NCBI RefSeq assembly: GCF_002068095.1
Contig: NZ_LWIG01000010.1
Span: 47,295 to 93,398 of the forward strand
Reading direction: 5' to 3'
DNA: 46,104 nucleotides
From: Bradyrhizobium sacchari
GTDB taxonomy: Bacteria; Pseudomonadota; Alphaproteobacteria; Rhizobiales; Xanthobacteraceae
The notes under the pieces were generated by a model. That model worked only from the letters and a program-made list of their open reading frames with translations. It searched no databases and was not told the DNA's origin. A program made the translations under genes and the position numbers. Positions 16,665 to 25,427 of this stretch are shown here, piece after piece (within the stretch, counting starts at the first letter, position 1; every line of letters starts with the position of its first letter).

Positions 16665-18670
16665 GCCGCCCTCCGCGTCAGGAACAGATTGCCTGCGGCG
16701 TCCGGCCTTGCCTGCCAGCCCGGCGGCACCACCACGGTTGACCATGCGTCCTCGATGATGGCCGGACCGGTGACGGTGTCCGCGAGCGCGGCGCGGTCGA
16801 TGATCGCTGTCGCGACGTCGTGGAAGCCGTCGAACGAGCAGGTCCGCTGGCCTGACGACACCGCCCTCGCCGCGGTCGCCGGCCGGCTGACGACGGTCGT
16901 CGACGGGCGACGCGCCTGCACCCGCACGGATTCGATGACACAGGGCTCGCCGGTCGCATAGCCGAACAGCTCGTGATGCCGCGTCAGAAAGTCTTTCTTC
17001 AGCTGTGCGACGTCGAGCGGCAGCGTGAAGGACACAGGGATGGCATCGTTCTGCGCGGCGTATCGCATCAGGGCCACCAGCTCGACCTGGATCTCCGCCT
17101 TGGCAACGCCATTGGCGATCAGGGGCGCCGAGGCATCGTCAACCAGGGTGCCGATCCGCTCCGACACGCGGGCAAGATCGATGCCGTCGAGCGCGGCGCG
17201 CAGCGTCTGCTGCTGGAGGAAACTGAAATCTGCGGTGAGGCAGCCCAGCGCTGAGAAGGCACTCGACGCACTCGGGACGACGACCTGCGCAATCCCGTAG
17301 AGGTTGGCAAGACCCGCGGCATGCATCGGGCCGCCACCACCGAAGGCGAGCAGCGTGCAGTCGCGGCCATCGATACCGCGTTCGACCGTGACGCGCCGGA
17401 GCGCGCGGGCCATCGTTGCATTGGCAACCTTGATGATGCCGAGCGCCGTTTCGGTCAAGCCGAGGCCCAGGGCATGCGCGATCGGTTCGATAACGCGCTT
17501 GGCCCTCTCGATGTCGATGCCGATGCGATCACCAAGTTTCGTTTCGGGGTTGAGATAGCCGAGCACGGCATTGGCATCGGTGATGGTCGGCTTCGTGCCG
17601 CCGCGGCCATAGCAAGCGGGGCCGGGCTCGGAGCCGGCACTCTCGGGTCCAACGGTCAAGCCGCCCGGGCCGCTGCGCACGATCGATCCGCCGCCCGCGC
17701 CAATGGAATGAACGGCAAGCATCGGCTGGCGCAGCGGCTTGTCGCCGAGCATGCGGCCATCGGTCATCTCGGCCTGGCCATCCACGATCAGGCAGACGTC
17801 GGTCGTGGTGCCGCCCATGTCGAACGTCAGCATGCGCGAGGTGCCGAGCTGGCGCGCGATGCTGACGGAGGCCGAGACACCCGCCGCCGGCCCTGACATC
17901 GCCATCACCAGCGGCCGCCGCTTCACCGCCGAGATCGGGATCATGGCGCCGGCGGAATGAAACACCTGCAGACCGGGCCCGATCGGCAGCCGCTGCTCCA
18001 GCTCGCTGAGATATTCCACAGCGATCGGCATCGCCGCCGCGTTGAACACCGTCGCCGAGGTCCGCTCATATTCGCGCGCCTCCGGATTGACCTCATGCGA
18101 GAGCGAGACGTGAGCGACGACATCCCTGAGCCGCTCGCCCAGCATCTTTTCATGGACCGGGTTGGCGTAGGCGTGAAGCAAGGCCACGGCGACGCTCTGC
18201 ACGCGGGTCTGTTTCAGCCAGGCCACCAGACGCTCGATCTCGGCCTCTTCCAGCGCCTTCAGCACCCGGCCCTCGTGGTCGAGGCGCTCGGCGAGCCCAA
18301 AGCATCGCTCGGGCGGCACCAAGGGCGGCGATTTCGGTGGAATATCGAGACGGTAGAGATCCCTGCGGCGATAGCGCGCTATCTCCAGCACATCGGCAAA
18401 GCCTTCGGTCGCGACCAGCGCCACCTTCGGCAACCGGCCCTCGACGATGGCGTTGGTGACGCGCGTGGTGCCGTGGACGAAGCGCTTGACCTCGCTCTTG
18501 CGCAGGCCGACCGCCTCGATGGCTTCCAGCATCGCCTGAACGGGCGCGTCGGGGCGCGACGGCACCTTCGCGATCCGAGCTTCCGCAGAATCGCGCCGGA
18601 TCGCGATGATGTCGGTGAAGGTGCCACCGATATCGGTGCCGACCTCCCAATGATTGTCGGAGTAGCTCAT
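16661..18670 (-). CDS. hyuA: Hydantoinase/oxoprolinase A subunit (HyuA family, ATP-binding)
   Basis: A 669-residue ATPase subunit of the ATP-dependent hydantoinase/oxoprolinase family. It would phosphorylate the amide during ring opening. The N-terminal phosphate loop GTDIGGTFTD is at 11-20, GTTRVTNAI at 67-75, and the second ASKHA-type loop FDMGGTTTD at about 283-291. The chain then runs through the usual glycine-rich AFGGGGPMHA. I start at the ATG at 18670. A GTG two codons upstream (18676) is equally possible, since neither has a strong SD. It heads a six-gene operon and is preceded by about 870 bp without genes, where its promoter must lie. N-methylhydantoinase or 5-oxoprolinase activity cannot be excluded. 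Confidence 0.92.
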   Translation of the reverse strand: MSYSDNHWEVGTDIGGTFTDIIAIRRDSAEARIAKVPSRPDAPVQAMLEAIEAVGLRKSEVKRFVHGTTRVTNAIVEGRLPKVALVATEGFADVLEIARYRRRDLYRLDIPPKSPPLVPPERCFGLAERLDHEGRVLKALEEAEIERLVAWLKQTRVQSVAVALLHAYANPVHEKMLGERLRDVVAHVSLSHEVNPEAREYERTSATVFNAAAMPIAVEYLSELEQRLPIGPGLQVFHSAGAMIPISAVKRRPLVMAMSGPAAGVSASVSIARQLGTSRMLTFDMGGTTTDVCLIVDGQAEMTDGRMLGDKPLRQPMLAVHSIGAGGGSIVRSGPGGLTVGPESAGSEPGPACYGRGGTKPTITDANAVLGYLNPETKLGDRIGIDIERAKRVIEPIAHALGLGLTETALGIIKVANATMARALRRVTVERGIDGRDCTLLAFGGGGPMHAAGLANLYGIAQVVVPSASSAFSALGCLTADFSFLQQQTLRAALDGIDLARVSERIGTLVDDASAPLIANGVAKAEIQVELVALMRYAAQNDAIPVSFTLPLDVAQLKKDFLTRHHELFGYATGEPCVIESVRVQARRPSTTVVSRPATAARAVSSGQRTCSFDGFHDVATAIIDRAALADTVTGPAIIEDAWSTVVVPPGWQARPDAAGNLFLTRRAA

Positions 18671-19270
18671 CTGCACAGTCAGCTACACGTGACGCCCGAA
18701 CCGGACGCCGGGTCCTTCCCGTCGATCGCAACGTTCAATGCCAAACCGAGACCGCTCATCATGCATCCCCTGTCATGCCATCATGAGCGAGCGTGCGACA
18801 GAGCGATGGGTGCGGGCTAGGGCCAGGGTTGTCGCAAACCGCTAGACCAGTGCGCGACCTCAGCCGCGCGCGGCGCCACCCGCTGCACGTTTTGGTGCAT
18901 CGCTGCCTGCGCTGACGGCACGCGAGCGCGGACCGTTCCACGCGGGAAAAGTGCAGCGCACCACGGATTTCCCCGCGCAAATCGCGATGTCCGCTGCACT
19001 GCAATCGGAGCGACCAAGATCACCTGTCTAATTTGCAGGCGATCGACCGGCGCTGAGAGATATTCGCCTGCCTATGAGCTATGCATGGCAGTCGGCTCAG
19101 CCTCTCTTTATTGTACGAACAGTAAGTGAGGATATCGAGGGGCGCCCGCCCATCGGAGCCTCGAAGATGCACGGCCGCGTTGGCGCAGCGGCGCCGTCGC
19201 CTTTGGAGGGCGCCGAAGAAGCGGTCACCCCAAGGTGACGGGAATGGGCTGGAGTTCAAAAATGCCTCCG
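18671..19270. other. Gene-free leader region upstream of hyuA
   Basis: About 600 bp with no convincing gene on either strand. It must contain the promoter of the minus-strand hyuA operon. I see one clean inverted repeat at 18884-18899 and a minor hairpin at 19224-19239, but no reliable -35/-10 pair. Local base composition is less GC-rich around 19040-19140 than in the flanking genes, which fits a regulatory stretch. Confidence 0.5.
18884..18899. repeat. Inverted repeat TGCAC-N6-GTGCA, possible operator
   Basis: The arms TGCAC (18884-18888) and GTGCA (18895-18899) are perfect complements with a 6-nt centre, about 215 bp upstream of hyuA. Further TGCA-containing words occur within the next 100 bp (near 18953 and 18993). 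It could be a regulator site for hyuA, but no regulator gene is adjacent and chance occurrence is possible. Confidence 0.35.
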
Positions 19271-19387
19271 CGTCATTGCGAGCGCAGCGAAGCAATCCAG
19301 AATCTTTCCGCGGCTGACAGTCTGGATTGCCTCGCGGAGCCTGTCATCGGACCGCGCTTCGCGCGCACCCGTTGGCTCGCAATGACG
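19271..19387. repeat. 117-bp imperfect palindromic element of the CGTCATTGCGAGC type
   Basis: The outer arms CGTCATTGCGAGC (19271-19283) and GCTCGCAATGACG (19375-19387) are perfect 13-bp complements. An inner pair GCAATCCAGA (19292-19301) and TCTGGATTGC (19321-19330) is also perfect. This architecture is the well-known small dispersed palindrome of Bradyrhizobium and Rhodopseudomonas intergenic DNA (recognised from memory). It codes for no protein and probably folds as a nested hairpin. Confidence 0.75.
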
Positions 19388-19422
19388 GACTATCGGCGAT
19401 GGCACGCACAAAGGTGCCGTGG

Positions 19423-19449
19423 GGTGGGTTAGCGCAAGCGTAACCCACC
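19423..19449. repeat. Palindrome GGTGGGTTA ... TAACCCACC
   Basis: Nine-base perfect arms GGTGGGTTA (19423-19431) and TAACCCACC (19441-19449) flank GCGCAAGCG, which can itself form a GC-closed GCAA tetraloop. It lies between the dispersed palindrome and the end of the aldehyde dehydrogenase gene. The same GGGTTA/TAACCC core recurs at 19477-19527, so this is a member of a short intergenic repeat family rather than a one-off terminator. Confidence 0.7.
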
Positions 19450-19476
19450 TCTTTGCACTCCGCGCAAGAAGAGAGA

Positions 19477-19527
19477 TGGGTTACGCCCAGCGGACTGCGC
19501 TACGCGCGGCTGCGGGGCTAACCCACC
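19477..19527. repeat. Second GGGTTA/TAACCC palindromic repeat copy
   Basis: TGGGTTA (19477-19483) and TAACCCA (19519-19525) bracket a GC-rich centre that includes the same GCGC-type loop words as the first copy. The right arm ends 18 nt from the stop codon of the aldehyde dehydrogenase gene. On the minus-strand transcript it could act as a 3' stem-loop stabiliser or weak terminator. No U-tract is obvious. Confidence 0.6.
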
Positions 19528-19544
19528 TTACAAAGCTTTGCTTC

Positions 19545-20978
19545 TTACGAGCTCGCCTGGGTCACGAACTTCGTATTGAGGTACCCCTCGATCGCCTCGA
19601 GACCGCCCTCCGAGCCGTAGCCGGAATCCTTGATGCCGCCAAACGGCACTTCCGGCAGCGCGAGGCCGTGGTGGTTGATCGAGACCATGCCGCTCTCGAT
19701 GTCGGCGCCGATCGCCTGCATGGTCTTGGTCGAGGTGGTGTAGGCGTAGGCCGCGAGGCCGTAAGGCAGACGGTTGGCCTCGGCCACCACCTCGTCATAG
19801 CTGCGGAACGACGTGATCGGCGCCAGCGGGCCGAACGGCTCCTCGTTCATGATGCGGGCATCGCGCGGCACGTCGGTGATCACCGTCGGCTCAAAGAAGA
19901 AGCCTTCATTGCCGATGCGCTTGCCGCCGGCCTGCACCTTGGCGCCGCGCTGGACGGCGTCGGAGACCAGACCTTCCATGGCGTCGACGCGGCGCGGATT
20001 CGCCAGCGGACCCATACGGGTGTCCTTGTCCAGGCCGTTGCCGACCTTGAGGCTCTTGGCCGCCGCCACGAACTTGTCCACGAACGGCTGGTAGACGCTT
20101 TCATGCACCAGGAAGCGCGTCGGCGAAACGCAGACCTGGCCGGCATTGCGGAACTTGTTGGCCGAAAGAATCTTGGCGGCGTTGTCGAGATCCGCATCCG
20201 CGAACACGATCGCCGGCGCATGGCCGCCGAGCTCCATGGTCACGCGCTTCATGTGCAGGCCGGCCAGCGCAGCCAGATGCTTGCCGACCGCGGTCGAGCC
20301 CGTAAAGCTGATCTTGCGGATGATCGGATGCGGGATGAGATATTCCGACACCTCCGACGGCACGCCGAACACCAGCTGGACGACGCCGGGCGGAATGCCG
20401 GCATCGGCATAGGCGCGCACCAGCTCCATGCAGCTCGCCGGGGTTTCTTCCGGGCCCTTGACGATGATCGAGCAGCCGGCGGCGAGCGCGGCCGATATCT
20501 TGCGGACGGCCTGGTTGATCGGGAAATTCCACGGGGTGAACGCGGCGACCGGGCCGACCGGCTCCTTGGTCACGAGCTGGGATACGTTGCCCATCCGCGG
20601 CGGCACGATACGACCATAGGCGCGGCGGGCTTCCTCGGAGAACCAGTCGATGAGGTCGCCGGCCAGCATGGTCTCGCCCTGCGCTTCCACCACCGGCTTG
20701 CCCTGCTCCATGGTCATGACAGGCGCGATCTCGGCGGCGCGGGAGCGGATGATGTCCGCGGCCTTCCGCATCAGCTTGTAGCGGTCGAACGGCGAGGTCT
20801 TGCGCCAGACCTCGAAGCCGGCTCGGGCCGCCTCCAGCGCGCGGTCGAGATCGGCCTTCGAGGCGTGCGGCGTCTTGCCGATCGGCTGGCCGGTGGCGGG
20901 ATTGAGGATGTCCTCCGACTTGCCGGACGTGCCGTCGGTCCACTCGCCGGCAATGAACATTTGAACTTTCGGATACAT
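19545..20978 (-). CDS. NAD(P)-dependent aldehyde dehydrogenase (succinate-semialdehyde dehydrogenase type)
   Basis: A 477-residue aldehyde dehydrogenase that oxidises an aldehyde to its acid. N151 (FTPWNFP), the cofactor loop FTGSTAVG, general base E249 (MELGG) and nucleophile C283 (GQVCVSPT) are all present. I chose the ATG at 20978 (MYPKVQM) because GGAGG lies 8 nt upstream. In-frame ATGs at 20993 and 21002 lack a site. The closest families by look are succinate-semialdehyde and 2-oxoglutarate-semialdehyde dehydrogenases. Its place downstream of the transporter and hmf genes suggests oxidation of furfural or hydroxymethylfurfural to the furoic acid (inference). An unrelated semialdehyde role is possible. 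A 154-nt gap separates it from the transporter gene. Confidence 0.9.
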   Translation of the reverse strand: MYPKVQMFIAGEWTDGTSGKSEDILNPATGQPIGKTPHASKADLDRALEAARAGFEVWRKTSPFDRYKLMRKAADIIRSRAAEIAPVMTMEQGKPVVEAQGETMLAGDLIDWFSEEARRAYGRIVPPRMGNVSQLVTKEPVGPVAAFTPWNFPINQAVRKISAALAAGCSIIVKGPEETPASCMELVRAYADAGIPPGVVQLVFGVPSEVSEYLIPHPIIRKISFTGSTAVGKHLAALAGLHMKRVTMELGGHAPAIVFADADLDNAAKILSANKFRNAGQVCVSPTRFLVHESVYQPFVDKFVAAAKSLKVGNGLDKDTRMGPLANPRRVDAMEGLVSDAVQRGAKVQAGGKRIGNEGFFFEPTVITDVPRDARIMNEEPFGPLAPITSFRSYDEVVAEANRLPYGLAAYAYTTSTKTMQAIGADIESGMVSINHHGLALPEVPFGGIKDSGYGSEGGLEAIEGYLNTKFVTQASS

Positions 20979-21132
20979 CCCTGTTGCCTCCATTTCGGTC
21001 ATCGGCGGGCCCAGCGCCCCAATTTCAAGCCGTCGCAGAGCTACACGGAAAGGAGGCCGGCGAAAAGGGATCAATGTCTCCGCAGCTCGAGCGAGCCGGC
21101 GCGGCGGCAAAGCGGCCGCGCCGGCGCAAGGC

Positions 21133-22464
21133 TCAGCGGAAATTGCCCTTGGTCTCGGGGATCACGACCGCCCCGATCAGGTAGACCACGAACACGCCGA
21201 CCGCGAAATACGCCAGCGACATCGGAATCTGGGCCGGGCTCGCGCTCACCAGCGAGACGAAGGTCGGCATCATGCCGCCCAGCGCAAAGCCGATATTCCA
21301 GGATAGGCCGGTGCCGCTGGCGCGCAGCGCGGTCGGGAAGCGCTCGTTGAGGAAGATCAGCACCGGCGCGTAGCCGGCATTGCCGATGAAGGCGATGGCG
21401 AGCGCAAGCAGCGTGATCTGCGTCGTGTCCTTCGTCGCCGCGAGGTTGAGATAGCACAGCGGCAGCAGCACTGCCGCCAGCACACCGATCAGCAAGAACG
21501 TCTTCTTGCGGCCGATCCAGTCGCTCAGCGCGCCGATCAGCACGGCCGAGAAGAACGCCGAGACGCTCGCCCCCATCAGGATCAGCGACGAGGTCTGGTT
21601 CGGGACCGCGTTGATGACTTTCAGGAAGCTCGGCAGATAGCCCGAGGTCAGATAATAGCCGGCGCCGCCGCCGAAGGTGATGAGCAGATTGACCAGCAGC
21701 ACGCCGCGATATTCGCCGGAGAAGACGTCCTTGACCGGCGCCTTCGAGACTTTCGCCTGCTTGTTGCCCTGCTGGCGCTTGAGCTCCTTGAAGTACGGGG
21801 ACTCCTCGAGGTTGCGGAAGATGAACCAGCCGAGCAGCGAGCTCAGCAGCCCCGAGAAGAACATGAAGCGCCAACCCCAGACAGCAAAGGCATCGCCGGG
21901 GAAGACCGACGACGTGATCAGGAAGATGAAGGACGCAAGCAGCGCGCCGATGCCGGCTCCGCCGCCCCCGACCAGGCCCGACATCGCGCCACGCCAATGC
22001 GGCGGCACAGACTCGGTACCGATGGTGTGGGTGGACGCCACGACACCGCCGACAAACACGCCCTGTACCAGGCGCAGGACCAGGAACACGATCGGCGCGA
22101 TCACGCCGACCTGTGCGATGGTCGGCAACAGGCCGAACGCCGCCGTGCTGAGACCGACGCCGATGATGGCCACCAGCATGGCCTGCTTGCGGCCGTGCAC
22201 GTCGGCATAATGGCCGAATACCGCCGAGCCCAACGGCCGCATCAGGAGCGTCACGGCGAACGAGCCGTAGACCGCGGCCAGCGACAACGCCGCATTGCTC
22301 GACGGAAAGAACAGCGCGCCGACCACCGGCGCCACATAGAGCAGAATGAACAAATCGAACAGGTCCAGCGCCCATCCGAGCACCGACGCGATGATCGCAT
22401 TGACCATCTGCTTGTTATCTGCGGACGCCTGTGCACCGGCGACCGGCATATCCATCTCAGCCAT
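21133..22464 (-). CDS. MFS transporter, metabolite:H+ symporter family
   Basis: A 443-residue 12-helix transporter. A short cytoplasmic N-terminus is followed by [10 protein letters not shown] in helix 1, the loop 2-3 motif [18 protein letters not shown], a long central loop rich in Lys/Gln (about 225-245), and the second-half repeat [11 protein letters not shown]. This arrangement is typical of proton symporters for organic acids and aromatic or heterocyclic carboxylates. A strong SD (GGAGGT) lies 7 nt before the ATG at 22464. It sits between hmfE and the aldehyde dehydrogenase in the same direction, as transporter genes do in described furoate clusters. Furoate or furandicarboxylate uptake is therefore the best guess. 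Confidence 0.9.
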   Translation of the reverse strand: MAEMDMPVAGAQASADNKQMVNAIIASVLGWALDLFDLFILLYVAPVVGALFFPSSNAALSLAAVYGSFAVTLLMRPLGSAVFGHYADVHGRKQAMLVAIIGVGLSTAAFGLLPTIAQVGVIAPIVFLVLRLVQGVFVGGVVASTHTIGTESVPPHWRGAMSGLVGGGGAGIGALLASFIFLITSSVFPGDAFAVWGWRFMFFSGLLSSLLGWFIFRNLEESPYFKELKRQQGNKQAKVSKAPVKDVFSGEYRGVLLVNLLITFGGGAGYYLTSGYLPSFLKVINAVPNQTSSLILMGASVSAFFSAVLIGALSDWIGRKKTFLLIGVLAAVLLPLCYLNLAATKDTTQITLLALAIAFIGNAGYAPVLIFLNERFPTALRASGTGLSWNIGFALGGMMPTFVSLVSASPAQIPMSLAYFAVGVFVVYLIGAVVIPETKGNFR

Positions 22465-22535
22465 GTTGTTTACCTCCCCCGTTTGAATGGCGCCGCGGTC
22501 CGCGCCATTGCGGACCGCGGCAGTTCAGTCGCGCG

Positions 22536-23342
22536 TCAGCGGCCGACGAATTTCGGCGGACGCTTGGCGTTGAAGGCCTCGACCCCCTCCTTGAAGTCTT
22601 CGGACTGGCGCAGGCGGCTATAGCAATGGCCTTCCAGCTCGATGGCGATGGCGAGCGTCGAATCCTCGGTGTCGTTGAGCAGCTTCTTGGCGGTGCGTTG
22701 CGCCAGCGGCGAGAAGGTGCGGAGCTCGTCGACCAGCCTGTCGGTCGCCTTCTCCAGCTCGGCGTCAGGCACGCATTCGGTGGCGATGCCCCACTCATAG
22801 GCCTGCTTGGCCGAGATGCGCTTGGAGCGCATCACGATGTCCTTGGTGCGCGTGATGCCGACCATCTTCTGCAGCCGGGCCGAGCCGCCCGAGCCTGGGA
22901 TCTGGCCGAGCTTCTGCTCCGGCAGCGCGTATTGCGTGGTCTCGGAGGCGATGCGGAAGTCGCAGGCGAGCGACAGCTCGAAGCCGACGCCGAAGCAATA
23001 GCCGCGGTTGGCGACGATCACAGGCTTGGCGCAGCGCGCCGGCGCGGCGATGTTCCAGGCGAGCTTGGAAACGTGCTCGGGGCTTGCCTCCATGAAGCCC
23101 CCGATATTGCCGCCGCTGGAGAAGTGCTCACCCTCGCCGCGCACCACGATGACGCGGACGCGCGGATCCTCGTCCAGCGTCTCGAAGGTCAGCCGCAGCT
23201 GGTCGCGCTGCGGCATCGCCACGACGTTGTAGGGCGGCCTCCCCAAGATGATGTCGGCGCGCTCGTGCGCCTCGTCGATCTCGACCTTGAACCCGTCGAG
23301 CTTGGCGAGTCGCGGATCGGCGAATGTATAAGGTGACGGCAT
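22536..23342 (-). CDS. hmfE: Enoyl-CoA hydratase/isomerase family protein; probable 2-oxoglutaroyl-CoA hydrolase
   Basis: A 268-residue crotonase. The CoA oxyanion-hole segments are FSSGGNIGG (about 74-82) and YCFGVGFE (about 115-122). Two acidic residues at the hydratase catalytic positions, E122 and E142 (ALPEQKLG), are kept. In the furoate pathway the crotonase-family HmfE acts after the molybdenum dehydrogenase, on the oxidised furoyl-CoA tautomer, giving 2-oxoglutarate and CoA. The assignment rests on gene context (hmfA-B-C-D-E order) more than on residues, since ordinary hydratases share the same motif set. AAGGAA lies 6 nt before the ATG. The gene follows the CoA ligase gene by 29 nt. 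Confidence 0.8.
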   Translation of the reverse strand: MPSPYTFADPRLAKLDGFKVEIDEAHERADIILGRPPYNVVAMPQRDQLRLTFETLDEDPRVRVIVVRGEGEHFSSGGNIGGFMEASPEHVSKLAWNIAAPARCAKPVIVANRGYCFGVGFELSLACDFRIASETTQYALPEQKLGQIPGSGGSARLQKMVGITRTKDIVMRSKRISAKQAYEWGIATECVPDAELEKATDRLVDELRTFSPLAQRTAKKLLNDTEDSTLAIAIELEGHCYSRLRQSEDFKEGVEAFNAKRPPKFVGR

Positions 23343-23371
23343 CTGTGCTTCCTTCTGTTGATGGGGGATGA

Positions 23372-24916
23372 TCAGGCCGCGTCCGACGGCGGCAAACGCT
23401 CGGCTTCGTATTCTCCGGCGACGAGCAGTCGCCGCAGCAGCTTGCCGACGGGCGATTTCGGGATCGCATCGACGAAGACGTAGCGGCGCGGCCGTTTGAA
23501 ATTGGCAAGGCCCGAGGTGCGGCAGAACTGCTCCAGCTCTCCTTCAGACACCGCGCGGTTGCGCTTGACGAAGGCGGCGACGACCTTGCCCCATCTCTCA
23601 TCAGCGACGCCGACCACCGCGACCTCGTCGACGGCGGGATGCAGCGACAGGCAGCTCTCGATCTCGACCGGCGAGACGTTCTCGCCGCCGGTGATGATCA
23701 TGTCGTCGACGCGGCCGGTGACAAAGAGGTCGCCGTCGGGATCGAGGTAGCCGGTGTCGCCGGTAAAGTACCAGCCCTCGCGCAGCGACTTGGCATCGGC
23801 CTCGGGGCGCCGCCAGTAGCCCTCAAAAGCCTCGTCGCCGGCCAGCGTCGCAATGATCTCGCCCTCCTCGCCGACCGCGGCAAGCTCCGTCACCGATCGC
23901 GCGCCGATGCGGACGACCTTGACATGCTGGTTCAAGCCGGCCTTGCCGGCCGAGCCGGGCTTTGCCGCCGCGTTCTGGTCGATCGTGAAGGTGTAGATCT
24001 CCGAGCTGCCGTAATGATTGACGAACAGTTCCGGCTTGAATGCCTCGTTCAGTTTCTTCAGCAGGCCATCGGTCATCGACGCGCCGGCGAATCCGAGCTT
24101 GCGTACGCTGGAGACATGGGTCCCGGCAAACGCCTCGTGATGGACGAGGTCGTGATAGAGCGTCGGCACCAGATAGAGGTTGGTGATCGCTTCCCGCTCG
24201 ATCAGCGCCAGCGCCTGCCGGCTGTCATAGCGTGGCAGGCAAATGAAGGTGCCGCCGATCAGCGACATCGCCAGCAACGAGCGGACGCCCATGGTGTGAT
24301 AGAGCGGCATCACGCCGAGCGTGCGCTCGCCGCGACCGTAGAGGTTTTGTGCGACGTGGGCGATCGCCGCGGCGCGTTCGGCGCGGTGCCGGCGCGGCAC
24401 GCCTTTCGGCCGCGAGGTCGTGCCTGACGTGTAGAGCATGATTGACCAGGCATCGGCACCGACGCGCGGCGCGGCATCGGTCGCGCGATCCTTGATCAGA
24501 TCGGCAAAGCTGGTCGCATCACCCGTTCCCGGATCGACGGAGACACGCAGCAGACTGCCCGATAACGCCGAGTCCTGCACCGCTTCGGCAGAGATGTCCT
24601 GATAGAACACCGCGGAGGCTTCGGCATTCTCGATGCAGTAATCGAGCTCGTCGGCCTTGGCCCGCCAGTTGATCGGCGTGATCACGAGCCCTGCGAACTG
24701 GCAGGCCCAGTGCAGCGTCGCCGCCTCCCAGCGGTTCTGCAGCAGCGTGACGACGTGATCGCCGCCCTTGAGGCCAAGTCGGTCGAACGAGGCTACCAGC
24801 GCGGAGATCTTGTCGTACCATTGCCGGTAGGTCAGGCGGAGATCGCCGTCGACGAGAGCAATGGCATCGGGATCGCGCGCGGCGCTGGCAACGAAGCTGC
24901 TGGCGAGATCAAGCAT
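23372..24916 (-). CDS. hmfD: AMP-forming CoA ligase; probable 2-furoyl-CoA synthetase
   Basis: A 514-residue adenylate-forming ligase of the aryl/heteroaryl acid type. The P-loop TSGTTSRPK is at about 163-171, followed by the aromatic-pocket and adenine motif HYGSSEIYT, the ribose Asp in YFTGDTGYLD, the hinge GRVDDMIITGGEN, and the C-terminal Lys in SPVGKLLR. The ATG at 24916 lies 8 bp inside the end of the [2Fe-2S] subunit gene, so ligase and dehydrogenase are translationally coupled, as expected if the ligase makes the dehydrogenase substrate. Benzoate- or hydroxybenzoate-CoA ligase would look similar. The neighbouring UbiD/UbiX pair and the crotonase favour furoate. Confidence 0.83.
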   Translation of the reverse strand: MLDLASSFVASAARDPDAIALVDGDLRLTYRQWYDKISALVASFDRLGLKGGDHVVTLLQNRWEAATLHWACQFAGLVITPINWRAKADELDYCIENAEASAVFYQDISAEAVQDSALSGSLLRVSVDPGTGDATSFADLIKDRATDAAPRVGADAWSIMLYTSGTTSRPKGVPRRHRAERAAAIAHVAQNLYGRGERTLGVMPLYHTMGVRSLLAMSLIGGTFICLPRYDSRQALALIEREAITNLYLVPTLYHDLVHHEAFAGTHVSSVRKLGFAGASMTDGLLKKLNEAFKPELFVNHYGSSEIYTFTIDQNAAAKPGSAGKAGLNQHVKVVRIGARSVTELAAVGEEGEIIATLAGDEAFEGYWRRPEADAKSLREGWYFTGDTGYLDPDGDLFVTGRVDDMIITGGENVSPVEIESCLSLHPAVDEVAVVGVADERWGKVVAAFVKRNRAVSEGELEQFCRTSGLANFKRPRRYVFVDAIPKSPVGKLLRRLLVAGEYEAERLPPSDAA

Positions 24917-25427
24917 CTGACGTCTCTTTGTTGGATGAGGCGAGTTCGGCGGCGGCTTCGAGTGCCGCCTTGATGATCGGGGTGTAGCCGGTGCAGCGGC
25001 AGATATGCCCGCTGAGGAGATCGCGGATCTCCGCCTCGCTCGGATTTGGATTTCTGGCGAGATAATGGTCGAGCGACATCAGGATGCCGGCGGTGCAGAA
25101 GCCGCACTGGAGCGCGTGGTTGCGACGGAACGCCTGTTGCAGCACGCCGAGCCGGTCGGCCGAGGGCGCCAGCCCTTCGACCGTCCTGAGCTCGCAGTCG
25201 TCGACCTGCGCGGCGAGCGTCAGGCAGGAGCGCGTCAGCATGCCGTCGACGACGATGGTGCAGGCGCCGCAGACACCGTGCTCACATCCGACATGGGTGC
25301 CGGTCGCGCCCAGCTGGTGGCGCAGGAAATCGGAGAGCAGCATCCGCGGCTCGGCCTCCGCCTCGACCGACGTCCCGTTGAGCGTGAAGCGGACCGCATG
25401 GCGGCTGTCTGCCTTGAGACGGGTCAT
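24909..25427 (-). CDS. hmfC: [2Fe-2S] small subunit of molybdenum hydroxylase; probable furoyl-CoA dehydrogenase
   Basis: A 172-residue iron-sulfur subunit carrying electrons from the molybdenum site to FAD. The plant-type cluster ligands are C48, C53, C56 and C68. The second cluster, in the helical domain, has C108, C111, C143 and C145 (CGFC and CRC). No export signal is present, so it acts in the cytoplasm. The ATG at 25427 overlaps the FAD-subunit stop by 4 bp. Length is slightly above the usual 150-165 residues because of a longer N-terminus. The subunit order L-M-S and the following CoA ligase gene match the furoate gene order. Confidence 0.9.
   Translation of the reverse strand: MTRLKADSRHAVRFTLNGTSVEAEAEPRMLLSDFLRHQLGATGTHVGCEHGVCGACTIVVDGMLTRSCLTLAAQVDDCELRTVEGLAPSADRLGVLQQAFRRNHALQCGFCTAGILMSLDHYLARNPNPSEAEIRDLLSGHICRCTGYTPIIKAALEAAAELASSNKETSDA

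Noticed and set aside
18725..18760. Sigma-54-like promoter upstream of hyuA on the minus strand (TTGGCA ... TTGC)
   Set aside because: The GG and GC elements are one base too far apart for the strict sigma-54 spacing, and no enhancer-binding regulator is nearby.
19224..19239. Hairpin GTCACC-CCAA-GGTGAC as a terminator
   Set aside because: Stem of only 6 bp, no U-tract on either strand, and no gene ending next to it.
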